Positions 1 through 6,352 of a stretch of 6,352 bases of DNA are shown here, one piece after another. Position 1 is the stretch's first letter, and each line of letters opens with the position of its first letter. The notes under the pieces are model-generated. The model was not told where the DNA came from and did not search any database. It saw only the letters and a list, made by a program, of their open reading frames with translations. Position numbers and translations under genes: made by a program. This stretch comes from Chitinophagaceae bacterium (GTDB lineage: Bacteria > Bacteroidota > Bacteroidia > Chitinophagales > Chitinophagaceae), in the NCBI GenBank assembly GCA_016786965.1, contig JAEUVL010000663.1:1-6352 (forward strand), in the 5' to 3' direction.

Positions 1-260
1 TCCTGCGATAAGAGTGAGTCAAACAGGTCAGAAGGCACTCTTTTGTTGCCGATAGAATACTGCTGGTCTTTATCAATAGACACCATAATGTCTTGTTTGG
101 CCTTGGTATCCTTCGTGCCTTTGGGCAATCCTACTTTTACCACATTCGGGTTTCCCAGTGTGGCAACGATAAGAAAGAACATCAGCAGAATGAACAGGAT
201 GTCATTTAACGAATCTGTCGACACCTCCGACTCTTGTCTATGCTTTTTTCTGAATTTCAT
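1..260 (-). CDS. exbD: ExbD/TolR-family biopolymer transport protein (3' end outside window)
   Basis: ExbD is the single-pass inner-membrane partner of ExbB. The ExbB-ExbD complex uses the proton gradient to energise TonB and, through it, outer-membrane TonB-dependent receptors. The frame starts at an ATG at 260 and stays open to the left edge, giving 86 residues of the N-terminal part. Visible features are a short basic cytoplasmic N-terminus (MKFRKKHR), then one hydrophobic membrane segment at about residues 21-35. Asp20, in the sequence SLNDILFILL, sits where family members carry the membrane aspartate needed for proton coupling. The periplasmic part after GNPNVVKVGLP looks like a normal ExbD periplasmic domain. 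The gene starts 9 bases after the exbB stop codon, so the two are almost certainly one operon. The missing part should be roughly 40-100 residues. The family is clear; whether it serves TonB, Tol or another motor is inferred from the phylum. Confidence 0.9.
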   Translation of the reverse strand, partial: MKFRKKHRQESEVSTDSLNDILFILLMFFLIVATLGNPNVVKVGLPKGTKDTKAKQDIMVSIDKDQQYSIGNKRVPSDLFDSLLSQ

Positions 261-269
261 GGGCTGGTT

Positions 270-965
270 TTAGCGGGTGGGTTCCTGGAGTACATCAAGA
301 AAATCGGAAGCGGCGGCTTCCATTTTATTCGAGGTCTTGTCTATTTGCGTATTCAGGTAACTATAACCCAGGTAAGCAAACAAGCCGATTACCAGGCCCG
401 TGATTGAAGTTATTATTTTGGTATACAAACCGCCTGAGATCGTACTTACTTCAAACTGGTTACTGGCCGTAATGCTGGAGAATAGCTGCATCATACCTAC
501 CAGTGTACCAATAAAACCAAAAATGGGTGCTGCTTTTGAAATCACTGACAACAGGGCCAGGTTCTTTTCTAATTTGTATACTTCCAGTGTAGCCACATTT
601 TCCATACTCTTCTCAATACCATCAATCGGTTTCCCGATCCGCTGGATACCCTTGTCAATGATCCGGGCCACCGGGTTGTTAGTATTCTTGGCAAAACTGC
701 GGGCAGCAGAAATATTTCCACTTACAATATTATCCCGGATGATGTTCATGAAATTATCGTCGATCTTCGTGGCATTACGTATTGCAATGGTCCGTTCAGC
801 AAAAATGTACACCGCCAGTAATAACATTACGGCCAGCGGGACCATGATCCATCCGCCCATTTTGAGCAATTCAAAAAAACTTAAATGTCCGTCATGATTA
901 CTGTCGCCGGTAGCGAATTGGGCTGCTTTCTGTAAAGTGTCTGCGATCTGTAAAAGGTCAATCAT
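270..965 (-). CDS. exbB: MotA/TolQ/ExbB proton-channel family protein
   Basis: This is the three-pass inner-membrane subunit that forms the proton-conducting core with ExbD. With the start at the ATG at 965 the protein has 231 residues, a normal size for Bacteroidota ExbB. Order: periplasmic helix 1-19, an acidic loop at 21-32 that fits an EF-hand signature (D21, N23, D25, G26, L28, E32), TM1 at about 38-57, a cytoplasmic domain to about 134, TM2 at about 136-162 with the family motif APIFGFIGTLVGM (Thr154), and TM3 at about 180-204 containing the polar stretch T186/S187/T189 and GLVIGLFAY. These match the conserved pore threonine/serine regions of ExbB and TolQ. A GTG at 1073 would add 36 residues, but it lies inside a terminator-like hairpin and its extension has no family character, so I rejected it. 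No strong ribosome-binding site precedes 965, which is usual in this phylum. exbD follows after 9 bases. Confidence 0.92.
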   Translation of the reverse strand: MIDLLQIADTLQKAAQFATGDSNHDGHLSFFELLKMGGWIMVPLAVMLLLAVYIFAERTIAIRNATKIDDNFMNIIRDNIVSGNISAARSFAKNTNNPVARIIDKGIQRIGKPIDGIEKSMENVATLEVYKLEKNLALLSVISKAAPIFGFIGTLVGMMQLFSSITASNQFEVSTISGGLYTKIITSITGLVIGLFAYLGYSYLNTQIDKTSNKMEAAASDFLDVLQEPTR

Positions 966-1059
966 AATTGTATGGTTCTTTAGGTGTAAAAGTAGGCCTT
1001 GCCCCTCAATTCCTTTTTGTACGTTTTCAACAAGTCTTGATAACGTTTCCTTGAACGAG

Positions 1060-1089
1060 AAAAATAATGCCACGTTGTACGTGGCATTA
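1060..1089 (-). terminator. Rho-independent-type terminator after the SPFH gene
   Basis: A perfect 11-bp inverted repeat (1065-1075 with 1079-1089) closes a 3-base loop. Read on the minus strand the stem is followed by five T (1064-1060), as in an intrinsic terminator. It lies about 120 bases past the SPFH stop codon and about 95 bases before the exbB ATG, so it would separate the two units. On the plus strand only a short TTTT occurs a few bases later, and no gene points that way. Confidence 0.7.
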
Positions 1090-1207
1090 CAATTTTAGAG
1101 TTATTTAACAAGGTTGACTGAAAGAATCACAGCGTAGTAGTTCGTATGGTGAAGACCATTTCAACTTCTGACTGCCAGTAAACTTACTTACGTTTTAACC
1201 TATCGAC

Positions 1208-2155
1208 CTATAATGTACCTTCTGTACCGGCCTGTCTCACCATCAGTGCCTGTATCTGCTTCATAGTCGCCTGCATACCTTCTGAGCTTCCGTCGAGGAA
1301 TATCACATTCCCTTTTCCATATTCAGCAAAATTTTTAATGGCTTCTGTCCACATACTGAACAGGATCACATTTGTATCCAGGTTAGCTTGTTTCATTTGT
1401 TCTGCAGCTTCAGACATACCTGCCGCCACTTCCTTGCGGAAAAGTGCCACACCCTGACCACGGAGCCGGGCGGCTTCTTTCTCTGCTTCTGCTGCGATCT
1501 TGGTCGCATTACCATCGGCCTCAGCAGATTTTGTTTTGGTGATCAGCAAGGCCTGTCCTTCATTCTCCGCCGCTGCTTTCAGGTTGTTAGACGCCACCAC
1601 CTTACTCATTGAATCAAGTATCACTTTATCAAAAGTGATATCATTGATCTGCAGATCCTGAAGGTGATAGCCCCAGGTTTCCAGTGTATGATCGATCTCA
1701 GCTTTTACATATTCCACTATCTCTTTGCGTAGTGCCAGTATTTCTGCCTGTTTCTTGGTAGCCACAAATGAACGGATATTACCTTCGATCGTCCTGATCA
1801 ATGCCTGCATCAGGTCTTTATCTGCAAAGAATTTAAATGCTACTTTCTTTATTGTTTCTTCCTCCGAGTTCTGAACTGAGTACAGCAACATGCTTTTAAA
1901 ATACACATTGGCCTGGTCAGAAGTTACCGCCTGGAATTCCAGCTCTACCGAACGGTTCTGAATAGAAACTTTGCGGGCCACTGATTCAAGTATAGGGATC
2001 TTCATGTTCAAACCCGGTCTCGCCACCCGCCGGTATTTGCCAAACATAGTAATGACACCAATATATCCCTGGTTGATAGTGAACAGGGAACCGAAGAAAA
2101 TAATAACTGCTGCGATGATCCACCAGTTGTGCGAAAGCCAAGATGCAATATCCAT
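1208..2155 (-). CDS. SPFH/band 7 (stomatin/prohibitin-like) membrane protein
   Basis: SPFH proteins are membrane-anchored scaffolds that form large oligomeric rings and are linked to membrane microdomains and protease control; the exact substrate here is unknown. The 315-residue protein has a short N-terminus, one hydrophobic anchor at about 11-27, then the SPFH domain at about 28-190. That domain opens with the typical NQGYIGVITMFGKYRRVARPGLN, followed by VARKVSIQNRSVELEFQAVTSD, and later contains the strand and helix ETWGYHLQDLQINDITFD. Residues 190-260 are rich in Ala, Glu, Lys and Gln and look like the coiled-coil region of the family. The overall pattern resembles the class that includes plant hypersensitive-induced-reaction proteins. 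No NfeD-like partner is adjacent. Peptidase T lies 86 bases upstream on the same strand with no visible terminator between, so co-transcription is possible. Its stop codon is TAG and its start follows an A/T-rich leader. Confidence 0.9.
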   Translation of the reverse strand: MDIASWLSHNWWIIAAVIIFFGSLFTINQGYIGVITMFGKYRRVARPGLNMKIPILESVARKVSIQNRSVELEFQAVTSDQANVYFKSMLLYSVQNSEEETIKKVAFKFFADKDLMQALIRTIEGNIRSFVATKKQAEILALRKEIVEYVKAEIDHTLETWGYHLQDLQINDITFDKVILDSMSKVVASNNLKAAAENEGQALLITKTKSAEADGNATKIAAEAEKEAARLRGQGVALFRKEVAAGMSEAAEQMKQANLDTNVILFSMWTEAIKNFAEYGKGNVIFLDGSSEGMQATMKQIQALMVRQAGTEGTL

Positions 2156-2241
2156 AATGTAAATTTTAGATAAGCAAATTACACTTTTCTAAGGATTAAG
2201 CGGGAAAGGATTGGGCTGCAATTCAGGACAGTTGTAATGCG

Positions 2242-3492
2242 CTATACGGTTTTTTCCTCCCATACCATCACCAGGTGAGCCATCATCTGTACAGCTTTTT
2301 CCATATCCTGTACACTGATATGCTCCAGTTTGGAATGAATGCCCTGTTCACCGGCAAATAAATTAGGACAAGGCAATCCCATAAAGGACAACCGGCTCCC
2401 ATCTGTACCGCCACGGATACTCTCCATCTTTGGTGTAAGCCCGGTCCGGGTGATCGCTTCTTTGGCATACTCCACCACCTGCGGGTGGAGGTCCAGCACT
2501 TCTTTCATATTGCGGTATTGTTCCGTAACGGTAAATTCAAAAGATGCCTTTGGGTAGGTCCGCATTCTTTCTTCTATTTGCGTACGCAGGTAGTCTTCTT
2601 TTTTGGCGAGGCCGGCAGTTTCAAAATCACGGATGATGAAATCGATAGTACATTTTTCTGCAATACCTTCCACCCTTACCGGGTGAATAAACCCTCTTTT
2701 ACCATCTGTAGACTCTGGCGAAAGCCTGTCCTTTGGTAATGCAGCCAATATCTCTCCTGCTATTTTCATTGCATTGATCATCTTGCCTTTCGCATATCCG
2801 GGATGAGATATCACCCCATGAATAACCACCTGCACACCATCTGCACTAAAGGTCTCATCTTCCAACGCTCCGGCATCACCACTGTCTAATGTATAGCCAA
2901 AATCAGCTGCCAGTTTTTTCATATCCACTTTGGCTGTACCCTTTCCCACTTCTTCATCCGGGGTGAACAATATTTTTATTTCCCCGTGCTTTACATCTTT
3001 ATGTGTCACCAGGAAATTGGCCAGGTCCATTATTTCTGCCACTCCTGCTTTATCATCAGAACCAAGCAAAGTGGTTCCGGAAGCAGTAATTATATCATTA
3101 CCGATCTGTGTTTGCAAATAGGGATATTCGCTCATTCTAAGTACCTGTGCAGCATCATCAGGCAATACAATATCCTGGCCCTGGTAATTCGTATGCACAA
3201 TAGGTTTCACCCCGGTACCACTGCAATCCGGGGCCGTATCCATATGAGCACAAAAACATATGACAGGAACTTTTTTATCCGTAGTAGAAGGAATGGTAGC
3301 ATACACATATCCCCATTCATCCATGTGTGCATCGCTGATCCCCATCGCCTGCAACTCTTCAGCCAGTAATCTTCCAAGGTCTTTTTGTTTTTCCGTTGTG
3401 GGGTAAGTGTTCGATTGCGGATCACTTTGAGTATCGATCTGTACATATCGCAAGAACCTTTCTGAAACAGTGAACTTATAATCTTTAAACAT
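2242..3492 (-). CDS. pepT: Peptidase T (tripeptide aminopeptidase, M20B)
   Basis: Peptidase T is a cytoplasmic di-zinc enzyme that removes the N-terminal residue from tripeptides. The 416-residue length is close to the family's usual 405-415. The metal and catalytic motifs are all visible: CAHMDTAPD (His83 metal, Asp85 catalytic), LGSDDKAG (Asp146 bridging metal ligand), FTPDEEVG (Glu180 general base, Glu181 metal), TLDSGDAG (Asp203 metal) and GIHSKLEH (His386 metal). IRGGTDGSRLSFMG (359-372) is the C-terminal substrate-binding signature, and HPGYAKGKMINA (230-241) is the conserved dimerisation-domain segment. Residue roles are assigned by analogy to the known family. There is no signal peptide. 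The ATG at 3492 is well placed for the N-terminus of the family. The upstream leader holds only a weak promoter-like TATATTCG (3519-3512). The FKBP gene upstream is separated by a terminator, so pepT probably has its own promoter. Confidence 0.96.
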   Translation of the reverse strand: MFKDYKFTVSERFLRYVQIDTQSDPQSNTYPTTEKQKDLGRLLAEELQAMGISDAHMDEWGYVYATIPSTTDKKVPVICFCAHMDTAPDCSGTGVKPIVHTNYQGQDIVLPDDAAQVLRMSEYPYLQTQIGNDIITASGTTLLGSDDKAGVAEIMDLANFLVTHKDVKHGEIKILFTPDEEVGKGTAKVDMKKLAADFGYTLDSGDAGALEDETFSADGVQVVIHGVISHPGYAKGKMINAMKIAGEILAALPKDRLSPESTDGKRGFIHPVRVEGIAEKCTIDFIIRDFETAGLAKKEDYLRTQIEERMRTYPKASFEFTVTEQYRNMKEVLDLHPQVVEYAKEAITRTGLTPKMESIRGGTDGSRLSFMGLPCPNLFAGEQGIHSKLEHISVQDMEKAVQMMAHLVMVWEEKTV

Positions 3493-3524
3493 ACTTTATC
3501 TTTTGGGGCATCGAATATACAGCA

Positions 3525-3559
3525 AAAGAAAATGGTTTAGGATATTTGCCCTAAACCAT
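3525..3559 (-). terminator. Intrinsic terminator after the FKBP gene
   Basis: A perfect 10-bp inverted repeat (3532-3541 with 3550-3559) encloses an 8-base loop. On the minus strand it is followed by TTTCTTTT. It lies 33 bases past the FKBP stop codon and 40 bases before the pepT start, so it should end FKBP transcription and leave pepT to its own promoter. Confidence 0.7.
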
Positions 3560-3591
3560 ATAAACAGATTGCCAATCAGCTATTCAACTAA

Positions 3592-4047
3592 TCATGGCAT
3601 AATGATCAGCGGACTTGCGCCGGCTATTTCCACCAGTTCCAGGTCGAAAATCAGGTCTTGCCCGGCAAGCGGATGATTTGCATCCAGCATTACCGCTTCT
3701 TCTTTGATCTCCACTATGGTTACCTGGAATTGCTGACCATTCTGATCACTCATACCCAGTGGCATTCCCACCGCTATTTCCATATCTTTTGGAAAACGGT
3801 CTTTTGGCATTTCAATGATCATCTCAGGGTTTCTGGGACCGTATGCTTCGTTAAAAGGTATGTTTATCGTTTTCTTTTCGCCCACTGTCATACCGGTCAC
3901 CCCTTCATCAAATCCTTTGATCACCATACCGCTGCCTACTTCAAATTCCAGTGGCTCACGGCCTGCTGAGGAATCAAATGTTTCGCCTGAAGTTAATTTT
4001 CCATGATAGTGTACTTTTATTGTATCACCGCTTTTTACCTGTGCCAT
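3592..4047 (-). CDS. FKBP-type peptidyl-prolyl isomerase, SlyD-like
   Basis: This is a cytoplasmic prolyl cis-trans isomerase and folding helper. With the ATG at 4047 it has 151 residues, with no signal peptide. The FKBP core occupies about 1-72 and 122-143. Visible motifs are GDTIKVHYHGKLTSGETFDSS, EFEVGSGMVIKGFDEGV and FNEAYGPRNPE. The middle stretch (about 76-121, from IIEMPKDRFP to VTIVEIKEEAVMLD) corresponds to the insert-in-flap chaperone domain of SlyD/SlpA proteins. NHPLAGQDLIFDLELVEI near the end is very close to the matching strand of E. coli SlyD (recalled, not searched). The C-terminus is short and hydrophobic (SPLIIMP) and lacks SlyD's histidine-rich metal tail, so it is closer in layout to SlpA/FkpB. 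An in-frame upstream start (4101) would add an 18-residue leader with no family match. The A/C-rich run directly before 4047 looks like a Bacteroidota leader and favours 4047. Confidence 0.93.
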   Translation of the reverse strand: MAQVKSGDTIKVHYHGKLTSGETFDSSAGREPLEFEVGSGMVIKGFDEGVTGMTVGEKKTINIPFNEAYGPRNPEMIIEMPKDRFPKDMEIAVGMPLGMSDQNGQQFQVTIVEIKEEAVMLDANHPLAGQDLIFDLELVEIAGASPLIIMP

Positions 4048-4184
4048 TGTTGTTGTTTTTGTTTGATTTTTTAAGAAAAACAGGGTTGCAAGGTAGGGCA
4101 ATTAGCTGAATGCAACCGTTTAAATATTTGCACCTGTCTCTGTACATATTTTCTGTATTTTCATTGGCATCTAAAATATCATCT
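4048..4184. promoter_or_regulatory. Divergent promoter region between the FKBP and NamZ genes
   Basis: These 137 bases lie between two genes transcribed away from each other, so both promoters should be here. The side next to FKBP is an A-rich leader when read on the minus strand. On the plus strand AATATTTG (4123-4130) differs by one base from the Bacteroidota -7 consensus TAnnTTTG and lies 54 bases before the NamZ ATG; no well-spaced -33 TTTG is evident. A 7-bp inverted repeat, ggttgca (4084-4090) and tgcaacc (4111-4117), with 20 bases between the arms, sits in the middle and could be an operator. The location is a logical necessity; the individual elements are weak guesses. Confidence 0.4.
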
Positions 4185-5459
4185 ATGAGGTTATTTATCA
4201 CACTGTCATCTCTGTTTTTCCTTGTTAGTTGTGCCGCACAAAATCAACCCGCCTCAGATAAACCTGGCAACTCAAAAGTACAGGCTGGCGCCGACCGTAT
4301 TAATGTGTACCTGCCTATGTTAAAAGGTCATACCGTAGGGATATTTGCCAACCAAACATCAATGGTGGGTAATACTCACCTGGTGGATACTTTATTAAAG
4401 CTTGGCATTGATATCAAAGTAATCTTTGGGCCCGAACATGGCTTCAGGGGTACGGCCGATGCGGGTGAAAAAATTGGCAACTATACAGATAGCAAAACTG
4501 GCATTCCCGTGGTTTCGTTATACGGCAGTAAAAGGAGACCCTCTGCAGAAGATGTGAAAGGAGTTGATCTGCTTGTATTCGATATACAGGATGTCGGTGT
4601 TCGTTTTTACACTTTCATTTCCTCGCTCGAGGAATTTATGGAAGCAGCCTTTGAATTAAGCAAACCATTGATGATATTAGACAGGCCGAACCCCAACGGC
4701 CATTATGTAGATGGACCGGTTCTGGACACCAGGTACAGGTCTTTTGTTGGCCGCCAACCAATCCCGGTGGTTTATGGTATGACAATGGCCGAGTATGCGT
4801 TTATGATAGCCGGTGAGAACTGGTTGAGCGAGAAGGCCAATGCCAAATACGCATATTATAGAACAGCAGAGAATTCTGTCGATACCCCTTTTCATTTCCA
4901 GATCATCAAATGCAAAGGTTACGACCATAAAACAAAATACGAATTACCAGTAAGGCCGTCTCCCAATCTTCCTAATATACAATCCATCTATTTGTATCCA
5001 TCCACTTGCTTTTTTGAAGGCACAGTGCTGAGTGAAGGAAGAGGCACCAGCAAACCGTTCCAGGTATTTGGTCACCCATCATTACCCAGGAACTTATTTT
5101 CGTTTACCCCCAACCCAAATGAAGGCGCTAAAAACTCGAAACTGTATGGCCAGCTTTGCTATGGCTGGGATCTTTCCGGCACACCGGCCGAGGTACTGGC
5201 TGCTGTTGATAACAAAGTACAGTTGAAGTGGTTGATAGAAGCGTACCGCCTGTTCCCCGACAAAGACAAATTTTTCATCCTGCCTAAATCTGGTAAAATG
5301 GAAGAATCCTTCTTTACCAAACTGGCTGGTAATAATGAACTGTGGCAACAAATAAAGGAAGGTAAAACGGAACAAGATATCCGGAAAAGCTGGGAACCTA
5401 AACTAAGTGAGTTCAAAAAAATACGTAAGAAGTATTTGATGTACGATGATTTTGAATAA
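4185..5459 (+). CDS. namZ: DUF1343 / NamZ-type exo-beta-N-acetylmuramidase lipoprotein (GH171)
   Basis: NamZ-family enzymes cleave terminal N-acetylmuramic acid from the non-reducing end of peptidoglycan sugar fragments and serve cell-wall turnover and recycling. The ATG at 4185 gives 424 residues and places a lipoprotein signal at the N-terminus: MRLFITLSSLFFLVSC, lipobox LVSC, lipidated Cys16. An in-frame ATG at 4110 would bury this signal behind 25 residues, so I rejected it. Family motifs: GIFANQTSMV (52-61), IFGPEHGFRGTADAGEKI (80-97), VFDIQDVGVRFYTFISSLEE (131-150), LDRPNPNG (165-172) and EGRGTSKPF (284-292). Glu84 in GPEHG is the likely catalytic acid by family analogy. No acidic export signal follows the Cys (AAQNQP), so a periplasm-facing location is more likely than the cell surface. 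The sensor gene follows after 12 bases. The family is certain; the exact substrate is inferred. Confidence 0.92.
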   Translation: MRLFITLSSLFFLVSCAAQNQPASDKPGNSKVQAGADRINVYLPMLKGHTVGIFANQTSMVGNTHLVDTLLKLGIDIKVIFGPEHGFRGTADAGEKIGNYTDSKTGIPVVSLYGSKRRPSAEDVKGVDLLVFDIQDVGVRFYTFISSLEEFMEAAFELSKPLMILDRPNPNGHYVDGPVLDTRYRSFVGRQPIPVVYGMTMAEYAFMIAGENWLSEKANAKYAYYRTAENSVDTPFHFQIIKCKGYDHKTKYELPVRPSPNLPNIQSIYLYPSTCFFEGTVLSEGRGTSKPFQVFGHPSLPRNLFSFTPNPNEGAKNSKLYGQLCYGWDLSGTPAEVLAAVDNKVQLKWLIEAYRLFPDKDKFFILPKSGKMEESFFTKLAGNNELWQQIKEGKTEQDIRKSWEPKLSEFKKIRKKYLMYDDFE

Positions 5460-5471
5460 TCACTACTTTTA

Positions 5472-6352
5472 ATGATGCGGTGGTGGTTTGCATCTATATT
5501 AGTTATTTATATCAGTAACAGCAATGCCCAATTGCCCGTTGATATTAAATTCACTAATTATACCCGGAGCAGTGGCCTGCCTGAAGAGAATGTAAATAAT
5601 ATAGTACAGGATAGCCGTGGCTTTTTATGGATGGGCAGCCGGGAGGGACTTATCCGGTTTGACGGATTGCATTATAAGACATGGTATGCCGATCCCAATG
5701 ACAGCACAAAGTTTAGCAATAATAACATTCATATATTGGGGGAGAACCTGCCCGGCAACATTCTTTTTATGAGTGGCACTGGCATCTGGGGAATAAATAT
5801 TTATAATCACCAGTTCAGGCAGATAGATCGCTTCAAAGGGAAGGCCATCATTGCCCAACCTCAAAAGATCAGCACTAACCGCTGGTGTGTGACGGACTTC
5901 GATTCCTTATATGTAACAGATGCCTCTTTTAATCTTCTTTTCAGTTTGTCGCATAAAAATTATACCGGGCCCAACACGTTCCTGGGTGCTTTTCCATTGC
6001 ACTATCCTTATACTTTGATGTACACCAGCAGCGACAGCAGGCTTTTACTCCTGGATATCGAAAAAAGGACATTAACCCCTTTTCAATTGGAAAATAAAGG
6101 TTTAGAATCCCGTTCAAAATACTATACACCTACCGCCTACGACAGCATCCATAAACGGCTATACCTTTCTGCTTACTTTGATGGTAATTACTATGTCGAT
6201 TTGCGAATACCAGAAAACACCAGTTACAAACCGGTAAAAATGTCTTTCCTGATGGATGGTGCTATTCGAAGTTCAATTTTACTCCCTGGCAACCGGTTAA
6301 TGCAGGGAGGTGATAATGGTCTTTACATTACTGATTTTACAACCACAATCTC
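5472..6352 (+). CDS. Periplasmic ligand-binding propeller sensor, N-terminal part (cut by window end)
   Basis: The frame starts with two ATG codons (5472 and 5475) and is open to the right edge: 293 residues are visible. A signal peptide covers about residues 1-19 (MMRWWFASILVIYISNSNA, cleavage before Gln20). Directly after it comes a classic two-component-regulator propeller repeat: FTNYTRSSGLPEENVNNIVQ and DSRGFLWMGSREGLIRFDG (27-65). The rest continues as a degenerate beta-propeller with recurring short blades such as GTGIWGINIYNHQF, DSRLLLLDIEKRTLTPF and GGDNGLYITDF. In Bacteroidota such domains are followed by a Y_Y_Y domain, a membrane helix and either a histidine kinase (often LytS-like or hybrid) or a DNA-binding output. 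The output part lies outside the window, so its type is unknown. It starts 12 bases after the namZ stop with no terminator, so it is probably in one operon with namZ. Confidence 0.88.
   Translation, partial: MMRWWFASILVIYISNSNAQLPVDIKFTNYTRSSGLPEENVNNIVQDSRGFLWMGSREGLIRFDGLHYKTWYADPNDSTKFSNNNIHILGENLPGNILFMSGTGIWGINIYNHQFRQIDRFKGKAIIAQPQKISTNRWCVTDFDSLYVTDASFNLLFSLSHKNYTGPNTFLGAFPLHYPYTLMYTSSDSRLLLLDIEKRTLTPFQLENKGLESRSKYYTPTAYDSIHKRLYLSAYFDGNYYVDLRIPENTSYKPVKMSFLMDGAIRSSILLPGNRLMQGGDNGLYITDFTTTI

Noticed and set aside
400..897. A 165-codon open frame on the plus strand opposite exbB
   Set aside because: It is the antisense shadow of a well-supported gene. Its protein shows no domain logic, while the minus-strand frame carries the full ExbB pattern.
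987..994. TACTTTTA on the minus strand, 21 bases upstream of the exbB ATG, as a -7 promoter element
   Set aside because: It differs by one base from TAnnTTTG but no TTTG is found 19-21 bases upstream, so it is too weak to list.
1146..1159. Small hairpin atggt-gaag-accat between the SPFH stop codon and the terminator
   Set aside because: A 5-bp stem with no T-run is within chance expectation. The 1090-1207 stretch otherwise shows no gene or RNA that I can support.
2175..2181. TAATTTG on the minus strand before the SPFH gene as a promoter
   Set aside because: The spacing inside the box is one base short and no -33 partner is present.
2205..2238. Partial inverted repeat after pepT as a terminator
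   Set aside because: The pairing depends on G-U pairs that exist only on the plus-strand transcript, and no T-run follows on the minus strand.
4048..4101. Upstream in-frame start of the FKBP gene at 4101
   Set aside because: The added 18 residues come from an A-rich leader and have no family match. The ATG at 4047 gives the expected N-terminus for this family.
4110..4184. Upstream in-frame ATG at 4110 as the NamZ start
   Set aside because: It would place 25 residues before the lipoprotein signal and bury the lipobox. It also overlaps the best -7-like promoter element.
1..6352. CRISPR arrays, insertion sequences, tRNA genes, phage or defence genes
   Set aside because: No direct-repeat arrays, transposase-like proteins, terminal repeats or cloverleaf-like sequences were seen; all long frames are explained by envelope and housekeeping genes.

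Overview
The window looks like ordinary chromosomal DNA from a Bacteroidota bacterium, most likely near the Chitinophagaceae. The signs are protein types and layout typical of that phylum: a short Bacteroidota-style ExbB/ExbD pair, a DUF1343 (NamZ/GH171) lipoprotein, and a periplasmic two-component-regulator propeller sensor with a '..NA|Q' signal-peptide end. A/T-rich leaders replace clear Shine-Dalgarno sequences. I see no transposase, phage gene, CRISPR array, tRNA or rRNA. The lineage is an inference; nothing here pins down a genus.

Left part (1-4047, all minus strand), in transcription order from right to left: a SlyD-like FKBP prolyl isomerase (4047-3592), a hairpin terminator (about 3559-3525), peptidase T (3492-2242), an SPFH/band-7 membrane protein (2155-1208), a second hairpin terminator (1089-1060), exbB (965-270), and the first 86 codons of exbD (260-1, running off the left edge). 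The two terminators divide this into three probable units: the FKBP gene alone, pepT with the SPFH gene, and exbB-exbD. The last probably continues with more TonB-system genes outside the window.

Right part (4185-6352, plus strand): a NamZ-type exo-beta-N-acetylmuramidase lipoprotein, followed after 12 bases by the start of a secreted beta-propeller sensor protein that is cut by the right edge. They are probably co-transcribed. The strand switch lies in the 137-base gap between the FKBP and NamZ genes, which must hold two divergent promoters and contains a 7-bp inverted repeat.

Together the genes are cell-envelope and housekeeping functions: inner-membrane energy transduction (ExbBD), membrane organisation (SPFH), peptide turnover (PepT), protein folding (FKBP), peptidoglycan sugar release (NamZ) and envelope sensing (propeller protein). 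I found no clearly new system. The points most worth a second look are a complete EF-hand-type calcium-loop signature in the periplasmic N-terminus of ExbB, and the tight pairing of a muramidase with a periplasmic sensor. Three frames have a longer possible start that I rejected in favour of an internal ATG (exbB, FKBP, NamZ).
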